A stretch of 35,020 nucleotides of DNA from Vibrio mexicanus. GTDB lineage: Bacteria > Pseudomonadota > Gammaproteobacteria > Enterobacterales > Vibrionaceae. A program made the position numbers and the translations under genes. This document shows, in pieces, positions 28,397 to 35,020 of this stretch. Position 1 is the stretch's first letter; every line of letters begins with the position of its first letter. Location of the stretch: positions 1-35,020 of the forward strand of contig NZ_JYJP01000056.1 of the NCBI RefSeq assembly GCF_001012815.1, in the 5' to 3' direction. A model generated the notes under the pieces. That model was not told the origin of the DNA. It saw only the letters and a list, made by a program, of their open reading frames with translations, and made no database searches.

Positions 28397-29677
28397 CTAT
28401 TCTGAGAAGCATTCTTCACTTTCTAGTGCTGTCGTGATTGCGTTGACTAACGTCTCAATATGTTTAGGTTGGCTAATGAATGGTGGCATCATGTATATCA
28501 GCTTACCAAATGGCCTGATCCAAACGCCTTGCTCGACGAAATGTTGTTGGATCTTCTCCATATCGACGGGCGCAGTACTTTGAACAACGCCAATCGCACC
28601 AAGCCATCGGACATCTTCTATCAATTCATGTTTCAATAACTCGGGCAGAAGCAGAGAAAACTGCTGTTCAATCGCATGTGTTTGCTGCTTCCAATCACCT
28701 TGGGCGAGTAGCTCCATACTGGCGTTCGCCACTGCGCACGCTAGTGGATTGGCCATAAACGTCGGGCCATGCATAAAGCAGCCAGCATCGCCTCCACAAA
28801 CGGTATCCGCTACTTTTTTGCTGGTGATGGTGGCAGACAGAGTCATGTAGCCCCCAGTTAGCGCTTTACCAACACAAAGGATGTCAGGAACGACGTTAGC
28901 GTGTTCACAGGCGAACATTTTCCCTGTTCGACCAAACCCAGTGGCGATTTCATCGAGGATTAAAAGAATACCGTGCTCATTACATAACTGACGTACCCCT
29001 TTAAGGAACTCAGGGTGATAGATTCGCATGCCGCCAGCACCCTGAACAATAGGTTCTAGGATAACGGCAGCTATTTCAGTTTTGTGTTCTGTTAGTTTTA
29101 ATTTGAAGTCATCAAGATCACGCTCATTCCACTCTTGCCAAAAGCCAGTGTTTGGAGATTGAGCAAAAATATGCTCGGGTAGAAAACCTTTATATAGTGA
29201 GTGCATTGAGTTGTCAGGGTCGGTGACCGACATAGCGGCGAAGGTATCACCATGATAGCCGTCTCTCAGAGTAAGAAACTTCGAGCGTTTTTCCCCCTTT
29301 GCGTGCCAATACTGCAGGGCCATTTTAAGGCTGACTTCGACTGCGACGGAACCAGAGTCGGCGAGAAACACTTTATCCAAATCTCCCGGTGTCATTGCAA
29401 CCAGTTTTTTGCACAAATCGATTGCGGGTTTGTGAGTAATGCCGCCAAACATCACATGAGATACCGAATCAATTTGTTGATGAGCCGCCTGATTGAGGTG
29501 TGGGTGGTTATAGCCATGTATGGTCGACCACCAAGATGACATTCCGTCGATAAGAGTTTCCCCTGTTTCTAACTTAATCTCTACACCTGCAGCACTGCTT
29601 ACGGGGTAGCAAGTCAAAGGGTTAAGTGTTGATGTATAGGGGTGCCAGATATGATTGCGATCAAACTCTAAATCCAT
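28397..29677 (-). CDS. bioA: Adenosylmethionine-8-amino-7-oxononanoate aminotransferase
   Basis: A 426-residue class-III aminotransferase (429 in E. coli). PLP lysine Lys271 is in CVGKALTGGYM, Asp242 in LDEIATGFGRTGKM, and substrate-site residues in DGMSSWWSTIHGYNHP and DGYHGDTFAAMSVTDP are typical. It converts 8-amino-7-oxononanoate to 7,8-diaminononanoate with SAM as amino donor, the third of the four final biotin steps. It is divergent from bioB; the BirA operator between them controls both. The reading frame is intact. Confidence 0.97.
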   Translation of the reverse strand: MDLEFDRNHIWHPYTSTLNPLTCYPVSSAAGVEIKLETGETLIDGMSSWWSTIHGYNHPHLNQAAHQQIDSVSHVMFGGITHKPAIDLCKKLVAMTPGDLDKVFLADSGSVAVEVSLKMALQYWHAKGEKRSKFLTLRDGYHGDTFAAMSVTDPDNSMHSLYKGFLPEHIFAQSPNTGFWQEWNERDLDDFKLKLTEHKTEIAAVILEPIVQGAGGMRIYHPEFLKGVRQLCNEHGILLILDEIATGFGRTGKMFACEHANVVPDILCVGKALTGGYMTLSATITSKKVADTVCGGDAGCFMHGPTFMANPLACAVANASMELLAQGDWKQQTHAIEQQFSLLLPELLKHELIEDVRWLGAIGVVQSTAPVDMEKIQQHFVEQGVWIRPFGKLIYMMPPFISQPKHIETLVNAITTALESEECFSE

Positions 29678-29709
29678 GAATAATCTCTTTGTGATTAAAT
29701 TTTGTTCAG

Positions 29710-29742
29710 TTGTAAACTAATGAAAATATCAATGGTTGACAG
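29710..29742. promoter_or_regulatory. BirA (biotin repressor) operator
   Basis: TTGTAAACT (29710-29718), 15 bases, then GGTTGACAG (29734-29742). This matches the enterobacterial BirA operator TTGTAAACC-N16-GGTTTACAA with three half-site mismatches. It lies between divergent bioA and bioB, as in E. coli. Confidence 0.85.
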
Positions 29743-29763
29743 TTTAACCCTTGACGGTAGACT
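29736..29763 (+). promoter_or_regulatory. Candidate bioB promoter inside the BirA operator
   Basis: TTGACA (29736-29741) and TAGACT (29758-29763) are spaced by 16 bases. The -35 lies in the right operator half, so BirA bound there would block RNA polymerase. Confidence 0.6.
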
Positions 29764-29882
29764 AGCCAACTAGATTTGATAGCGCCTTGGATTAAGTCAC
29801 ATTAACCGCTTATAGCCAATGCTGCATCACAACATAATCAATAAGCGTTGATCAGACAGCGCAATATCGAGAAGGAAGACAC

Positions 29883-30935
29883 GTGGAAGTTCGTCATGAT
29901 TGGACGGTCGCAGAAGTTCGCACTCTGCTAGAGAAGCCGTTTATGGATCTACTCTTTGAAGCACAAACCATTCATCGTCAATATCAACAGCACAATTATG
30001 TTCAAGTCAGTACTTTGTTGTCGATCAAAACCGGTGCTTGCCCTGAAGATTGCAAATACTGTCCTCAAAGTGCCCGCTATACTACCGACATCGAAAAAGA
30101 GCGTTTGATGGAAGTTGAGCGTGTTTTAGATGCGGCGACTAAAGCAAAAAATGCTGGTTCAACGCGCTTTTGTATGGGTGCAGCATGGAAGAACCCGAAA
30201 GAGCGTGACATGCCACATCTTACAGAGATGATCAAAGGCGTAAAAGGCATGGGGTTAGAGACGTGTATGACACTGGGTATGTTGACCAGTGATCAAGCGG
30301 AGCAGCTAGCTGATGCGGGCCTAGACTACTACAACCACAACCTAGATACCTCTCCAGAGTTCTATGGCAACATTATTACCACTCGTACCTATCAAGACCG
30401 TTTAGATACCCTGTCACATGTCCGTGATGCAGGGATGAAGATTTGCTCGGGTGGTATTATCGGTATGGGCGAAAGCACCAATGATCGCGCAGGTCTTTTA
30501 GTTGAGCTGGCCAACTTACCGACTCATCCAGAGAGTGTGCCGATTAACATGCTGGTGAAAGTTAAGGGAACGCCACTTGAGGAAGTGGATGACGTGGATC
30601 CATTTGACTTTATCCGCCTGATCGCCATTGCTCGTATTATGATGCCACAATCAGCGGTTCGCTTATCGGCGGGTCGTGAAAACATGAACGAACAGATGCA
30701 AGCGCTGTGTTTCATGGCTGGTGCCAACTCCATTTTCTATGGCTGCAAGCTACTGACTACACCAAACCCTTCTGAAGATAAAGATATGATGCTGTTTGAC
30801 AAGCTCGGCATCAACAGTCAGCAAGTCTCTCAGAAACCCGATGAGATTGAAGAAAACGACCTACTAGATCGCGTAGTCGAACGTGTTGCTGCACGTCCAA
30901 CGAAAGATGATCTCTTCTATGACGCGAGCGTTTGA
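29883..30935 (+). CDS. bioB: Biotin synthase (radical SAM)
   Basis: A 350-residue enzyme that follows E. coli BioB (346). The radical-SAM motif CPEDCKYC gives Cys53, Cys57 and Cys60, and [27 protein letters not shown] and [11 protein letters not shown] are conserved. It inserts sulfur into dethiobiotin with a [4Fe-4S] and a [2Fe-2S] cluster, the last biotin step. The start is GTG at 29883 with AAGGA six to seven bases upstream; the family N-terminus begins here. bioF starts inside its last codons, overlapping by 17 bases. Confidence 0.97.
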   Translation: MEVRHDWTVAEVRTLLEKPFMDLLFEAQTIHRQYQQHNYVQVSTLLSIKTGACPEDCKYCPQSARYTTDIEKERLMEVERVLDAATKAKNAGSTRFCMGAAWKNPKERDMPHLTEMIKGVKGMGLETCMTLGMLTSDQAEQLADAGLDYYNHNLDTSPEFYGNIITTRTYQDRLDTLSHVRDAGMKICSGGIIGMGESTNDRAGLLVELANLPTHPESVPINMLVKVKGTPLEEVDDVDPFDFIRLIAIARIMMPQSAVRLSAGRENMNEQMQALCFMAGANSIFYGCKLLTTPNPSEDKDMMLFDKLGINSQQVSQKPDEIEENDLLDRVVERVAARPTKDDLFYDASV

Positions 30936-32072
30936 TCTCCGAATCAAGCAAGCCCTTGATGAGCGTATTCAGCAAGGGCTTAGCCGTCAGTTGCACACCT
31001 TTGACAGTGCCGAAGCTCCGCATATAAAGCGTGACGGAGAAGCGCTTGTTAACTTCTCCAGTAATGATTACCTCGGTCTTGCGAGTGATGAAGATTTAAA
31101 ACGCGCATGGCAAGAGGGGCTGGATCGCTATGGATGTGGCAGTGGTGCTTCCCCTTTAGTAACGGGTTTTGATTACGCACATCATCAGTTAGAGCAAACC
31201 TTATGCGAATGGCTCGGTTTTGACCGCGCGATACTTTTTAGCTCGGGATTTTCTGCCAATCAGGCGCTTTTGTTTTCTCTGATGCAAAAAGGTGATGCAC
31301 TCCTACAAGACAAGCTTAATCATGCCTCATTGATGGAGGCGGGGATGCTGTCTCCTGCGACTATGAGACGCTTTAAGCACAATGATGTTGAGCACTTACA
31401 AAGTTTGCTTGATGTCAGCAAAACGCAGTTTGTTGTCACCGAAGGCGTGTTTAGTATGGATGGAGATTTGGCCCCTCTGTCTGCGATTAAAAAGGTGTGT
31501 ACTGATAATTCCGTTTTGATTGTCGATGACGCTCATGGTGTTGGACAGCTTGGTACCGAAGGCAAGGGTAGTTCCGCTTATGCGGGAATGAGCCAGATAT
31601 TTTGGTGGTGACATTTGGTAAAGCGTTTGGGTTATCCGGCGCCGCTGTTTTATGTGACAGTCAGGTTGGGGACTATCTCACTCAGTTTGCTCGTCACCAT
31701 GTTTATTCGACGGCCATGCCTCCGTCTTTGGCCCATGCGTTAACGTGTGCGGCAAAGAAGCTTAGAGGTGAGCAGTGGCGTAGGGATAAACTTGCTGAGT
31801 TGCAAGCTTGCTATCATGAGAATCTATCCGACTTAGACGGTTACGTTGAAACGCAAACGGCTATTAAGCCATTTGTGATAGGCGATAGTGCTAACGCTGT
31901 GAAGCTTTCGAAACTGTTAGCATCGGACAAATGTTGGGTAAGCGCAATTCGTCCGCCAACTGTCCCTGTTGGAACGTCGCGGCTGCGAATTACATTAACG
32001 GTCAATCATACCCAACAGCAAATTGAACATTTAGCGCGTAGTATTCGCCGTAACATGGAGTGTGTGAAATGA
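30919..32072 (+). CDS. bioF: 8-amino-7-oxononanoate synthase (frame broken once)
   Basis: Two plus-strand frames join into about 384 residues, the length of E. coli BioF. The start at 30919 ([20 protein letters not shown]) overlaps bioB by 17 bases. [37 protein letters not shown] and [12 protein letters not shown] precede the break, and the PLP lysine [16 protein letters not shown] follows it. The break is at about 31593-31594 in GAGCCAGAT; one added base (probably C) gives [15 protein letters not shown]. If the deletion were real, the protein would lack its PLP lysine and the strain would need another source of biotin. The intact neighbours make a sequencing error more likely. It ends with ATGA overlap with bioC. 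Confidence 0.92.
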
Positions 32073-32935
32073 ATTATGCCATCGCAGAAGTCTCCATATC
32101 TGAAGCCACGATCACTGAAACCTCAATGCCAGAGGAAGAAAGTGCCATGGCTGAACGCTTGTTGACTGATGAAAAATCTGCCATTGCTCAAGCTTTTAGC
32201 CGAGCAGCAAACAGCTACGACCAACATGCAGAATTTCAAAGAGATGTGGGTCATCGTTTGCTCGAGCTCCTTCCCAAGTCACTAACGGGTAAAGTCGTGC
32301 TGGATTTAGGGTGTGGGACTGGCTACTTCTCTCGTTTACTGCAGGAGAGAGGAGCGCAAGTGATTTGCGCGGACTTGTCGCAGGCCATGCTTAGTCAAGC
32401 CCAGCGCCGCTGTGGTGATAAAGGTATGACTTATCTACTTGCGGATGCCGAGTCGCTACCACTTGAATCTGACTCAGTAGATTTTGTTTTCTCTAGCCTT
32501 GCTTTGCAATGGTGTTCGAGTTTGGCAGCGCCATTGAGTGAAATACGCCGAGTGACCAAACCCTTGGGGCAAGCAGCATTTTCGACGTTACTTGATGGCT
32601 CTTTATGTGAACTCAAGCGCGCTTGGTCAAAAATTGATTCACATCAACACGTCATAGATTTTATCACTTTAAGTGACGTAAAAATTGCGTTAGCGCAATC
32701 TAAGTGTGACGAGCATCACCTAAACTTTCCCGAAATTACGGTTTGGTATTCTTCAGCTCTTTCTTTAATGAGAGATCTCAAAGGCATAGGAGCTGGACAT
32801 GTGAGTGGTCGCTCGCAAGGTTTAACCAGCAGACGCACGCTTCTGAATGTAGAGAAGCAATATCAAACGTTTAAAAACCATCAGGGTCTTCTACCTGCAA
32901 CTTATCAGGTTTGTTTAGGGGTTATTCAATTATGA
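32069..32935 (+). CDS. bioC: Malonyl-ACP O-methyltransferase BioC
   Basis: A SAM-dependent methyltransferase of 288 residues. [16 protein letters not shown] is the SAM motif, [17 protein letters not shown] opens the family core, and [22 protein letters not shown] and TYQVCLGVI close it. It makes the malonyl-ACP methyl ester that starts pimelate synthesis. The ATG at 32069 overlaps the bioF stop (ATGA). An internal in-frame ATG at 32147 has a strong AGAGGAAG eight bases upstream and would give a 262-residue protein, closer to E. coli BioC (251). The first 26 residues (rich in Ser, Thr and Glu) have no counterpart in the E. coli protein. Which start is used is open. Confidence 0.93.
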   Translation: MNYAIAEVSISEATITETSMPEEESAMAERLLTDEKSAIAQAFSRAANSYDQHAEFQRDVGHRLLELLPKSLTGKVVLDLGCGTGYFSRLLQERGAQVICADLSQAMLSQAQRRCGDKGMTYLLADAESLPLESDSVDFVFSSLALQWCSSLAAPLSEIRRVTKPLGQAAFSTLLDGSLCELKRAWSKIDSHQHVIDFITLSDVKIALAQSKCDEHHLNFPEITVWYSSALSLMRDLKGIGAGHVSGRSQGLTSRRTLLNVEKQYQTFKNHQGLLPATYQVCLGVIQL

Positions 32936-33612
32936 TTGATGCATTTTTTATTGCGGGTACGGATACCGATGTTGGTAAAACAGTCGCGTCTAAAGCGATT
33001 CTTCACGCGTTAGCGGAAAAAGGTTATTCAACCATTGGTTATAAACCAGTAGCCGCTGGCTGCGATCAAACAGAGCAAGGGTTGAGAAACTCTGATGCTT
33101 TACATTTACAAAAAGCTGCCACTGTTGAGATGCCATACGATGATGTTAATCCGTATGCACTTGAGTTGCCAGCTTCACCTCATATCGCGGCTAGACGAGA
33201 GAATGCGTCAATTGAGTATGGCGTGCTGAGCGATAAGCTTGCATTGCACAAAACGCAGGCAGATTGTGTATTAGTGGAAGGTGCAGGCGGATGGCGAGTG
33301 CCTGTTTCAATGGACGACTGTCTGTCGACATGGGTTAAACAGGAGCAACTTCCTGTGATTCTGGTTGTGGGCATTAAGCTTGGTTGTTTGAGCCATGCGA
33401 TGCTGACGGCTGAGATCATTAAAGCAGACGGCTTGAACCTAGTCGGTTGGGTGGCTAACCGAGTGAATCCTGGTACTGAAAATTACGCTGACATTATTGA
33501 GCATCTTGAAGCAAACATTGATGCTCCAAAGATTGGCGAAATCCCGTATATTCCAAGTGCTAAGCGTGTTGGTCTAGGAAAGTACATTAATCTAGATTTA
33601 CTCAAGAAATGA
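32932..33612 (+). CDS. bioD: ATP-dependent dethiobiotin synthetase
   Basis: A 226-residue protein (225 in E. coli BioD). The P-loop GTDTDVGKT is at residues 9-17, with KPVAAGC and [10 protein letters not shown] as further conserved sites. It forms the ureido ring of dethiobiotin from diaminopelargonate, CO2 and ATP. The start overlaps the bioC stop by ATGA. It is the last gene of bioBFCD; a strong terminator follows. Confidence 0.97.
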   Translation: MIDAFFIAGTDTDVGKTVASKAILHALAEKGYSTIGYKPVAAGCDQTEQGLRNSDALHLQKAATVEMPYDDVNPYALELPASPHIAARRENASIEYGVLSDKLALHKTQADCVLVEGAGGWRVPVSMDDCLSTWVKQEQLPVILVVGIKLGCLSHAMLTAEIIKADGLNLVGWVANRVNPGTENYADIIEHLEANIDAPKIGEIPYIPSAKRVGLGKYINLDLLKK

Positions 33613-33627
33613 TTAAATGTCATAATT

Positions 33628-33658
33628 AAAAAGGGCTGCACATAGTGCAGCCCTTTTT
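33628..33658. terminator. Bidirectional terminator between bioD and small hypothetical gene
   Basis: AAAAAGGGCTGCAC (33628-33641) and GTGCAGCCCTTTTT (33645-33658) are perfect 14-base complements with a 3-base loop and T-runs on both strands. Confidence 0.95.
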
Positions 33659-33670
33659 CGTATCTGGTGT

Positions 33671-33838
33671 CTACTTCTCTGAAGTTAGACCTAGCAGCGA
33701 GTATTGAGTGTCAATCACTTGCTCTTGCTTCTTAAGCTCTTGCTCAATACCAAGCTGTTGCTTTGCTTCGTCTTCCGTAATACCTAGGTGACAGCAAAGT
33801 AAATCAATAGCCATTTGGTAGTTGTTAGCTTCAACCAT
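33671..33838 (-). CDS. Small hypothetical protein of 55 residues
   Basis: The protein begins MVEANNYQMAIDLLCCHLGI and ends with a charged, Gln-rich helix and LLGLTSEK. An AGGAAA ribosome site lies 6-8 bases before the ATG at 33838, and the stop is 13 bases from the terminator shared with bioD, which is good context for a real gene. The Cys-Cys-His cluster (residues 15-17) and the short acidic-helix pattern are the only features. I do not recognise a named family. Cytoplasmic location is inferred from the lack of a signal or membrane segment. Confidence 0.7.
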   Translation of the reverse strand: MVEANNYQMAIDLLCCHLGITEDEAKQQLGIEQELKKQEQVIDTQYSLLGLTSEK

Positions 33839-34099
33839 AATAGTTTCCTTTCTTTATCTAGGGCTGAAATCCTATATCTAAGGTGAATCTAGTCTTTTTG
33901 ATGGATTTCGACAATACGACTAAAGTCTACATGAAGGCGTTATTCGGTTAATTCGTGATCATCTCCGCTGTTTGTTGCAGTCGACATCAAATGTTGCAAT
34001 TTATCACTTAACCTTGTTTTCTAAATCTACGACTATATATAAGAAAGACCTAACGTAGTCGTTAGATAAAAATAATTATTATCCATTCGGAGAAAGTGA

Positions 34100-34981
34100 A
34101 TGAAGCGAGTAATGCTGTTCTTAGCAACTAACTTAGCCGTTATCTTGGTATTAAGTATTGTTTTGAATGTTTTGAGTGCTGTACTTGGAATCCAACTAGG
34201 CGGCGGAAGCACGTCAGGTATTCTATTGATGGCCGCTGTCTTTGGTTTTGGTGGCTCGTTCATCTCATTAATGATGTCAAAGGGCATGGCTTTACGCTCT
34301 GTTGGTGGCGTAGTGATTGAAAGCCCTCGTAATGAAACTGAGCACTGGTTGCTAGAGACGGTAAAACAACAATCTCAACAAGTTGGGATTGGGATGCCAA
34401 CCGTTGCGATTTATGATTCGCCAGATATCAACGCGTTTGCAACGGGTGCTAAGCGTGATGATTCATTAGTTGCAGTATCAACAGGTCTGCTACATAACAT
34501 GACACGTGATGAAGCTGAAGCCGTTCTTGCACACGAAGTGAGCCATATTGCAAATGGTGATATGGTCACAATGACGCTAATGCAGGGTGTTGTGAACACC
34601 TTTGTTATCTTCCTATCTCGCTTCATCGCTAATATCGTTGCATCGAACAACAGCGACGAGGAAGGTCAAGGCAGCAATACCATGGTGTACTTCGGTGTTT
34701 CAATTGTCTTAGAACTAGTGTTTGGTTTCCTAGCTAGCTTCATTACTATGTGGTACAGCCGTCATCGCGAGTTCCACGCTGACTACGGTGCAGCAAAACT
34801 AGTGGGTAAGCAAAAGATGATTGCTGCACTAGAGCGTTTGAAAGTGAGCCACGAGCCACAGCTAGAAGGTTCTATGATGGCATTTGGTATCAACGGTAAG
34901 CGCACGATGACTGAGCTTCTTATGAGCCACCCGCCGCTAGACAAGCGAATCAATGCACTACGTAGTTACACTAACTGCTAA
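34100..34981 (+). CDS. htpX: Membrane zinc metalloprotease HtpX
   Basis: A 293-residue protease, the same length as E. coli HtpX. Two membrane helices at about 4-30 and 38-60 are followed by the zinc motif HEVSH (His145, Glu146, His149), and the third ligand Glu224 is in [10 protein letters not shown]. Further hydrophobic segments lie at about 157-180 and 195-217. It degrades misfolded inner-membrane proteins alongside FtsH and is often stress-induced through CpxR or sigma-32. GGAGAAAG just before the ATG is a strong ribosome site. No clear sigma-32 promoter is visible. The gene is complete and ends 39 bases before the window edge. Confidence 0.97.
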   Translation: MKRVMLFLATNLAVILVLSIVLNVLSAVLGIQLGGGSTSGILLMAAVFGFGGSFISLMMSKGMALRSVGGVVIESPRNETEHWLLETVKQQSQQVGIGMPTVAIYDSPDINAFATGAKRDDSLVAVSTGLLHNMTRDEAEAVLAHEVSHIANGDMVTMTLMQGVVNTFVIFLSRFIANIVASNNSDEEGQGSNTMVYFGVSIVLELVFGFLASFITMWYSRHREFHADYGAAKLVGKQKMIAALERLKVSHEPQLEGSMMAFGINGKRTMTELLMSHPPLDKRINALRSYTNC

Positions 34982-35020
34982 TCGATTGATTGTGAAAAGG
35001 CCGCGTAATGCCTGTCTCTT

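Overview
This window looks like chromosomal DNA of a Vibrio or close relative (Vibrionaceae, Gammaproteobacteria). The evidence is the protein similarities, moderate GC with AT-rich intergenic regions, and the gene order. The run prkA-yeaH-spoVR, yfbU, pflA, chemoreceptor, pflB, DUF3360 transporter, amino-acid ABC transporter, chemoreceptor, roxA, rsmS, priC, yfcA, dinG, porin resembles, from memory, the V. cholerae chromosome 1 order. I see no tRNA, rRNA, insertion sequence, prophage or CRISPR array. This is mostly core genome.

Layout. 39-4905 (minus): prkA-yeaH-spoVR, an AAA+ kinase/protease-like protein, a von Willebrand A-like protein and a SpoVR protein. 5251-5751 (minus): yfbU. 6013-12328: pyruvate formate-lyase (pflB) and its activase (pflA), both minus, separated by a plus-strand chemoreceptor and a minus-strand lipid A deacylase gene (lpxR). 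12609-14155 (minus): a DUF3360 membrane transporter. 14793-17961 (plus): a four-gene polar amino-acid ABC importer of the histidine/arginine type, preceded by two candidate ARG boxes. 18052-18858 (minus): xthA, ending at a shared bidirectional terminator. 19157-21276 (plus): a dCACHE chemoreceptor. 21356-26221 (minus): dinG, yfcA, priC, rsmS and roxA. 26721-28329 (plus): an outer-membrane porin and a YccT-like periplasmic protein. 28397-33612: the biotin locus, with bioA divergent from bioB-bioF-bioC-bioD around a BirA operator. 33671-33838 (minus): a small hypothetical gene. 34090-34981 (plus): htpX.

Functional themes are anaerobic pyruvate metabolism (pflAB), chemotaxis, envelope remodelling and quality control (lpxR, porin, htpX), DNA maintenance (xthA, priC, dinG), ribosome hydroxylation (roxA), amino-acid uptake, biotin synthesis, and the poorly understood stationary-phase prkA-yeaH-spoVR group.

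A striking technical feature is that six otherwise ordinary genes (yeaH, first chemoreceptor, lpxR, DUF3360, second chemoreceptor, bioF) are each split by single-base deletions, seven in all. Every one is a missing base, several are in short homopolymers, and restoring one base per site gives a full-length protein of the usual size. I read these as probable sequencing or assembly errors rather than true pseudogenes. I did not find a convincing wholly new system. The least understood gene set is prkA-yeaH-spoVR.
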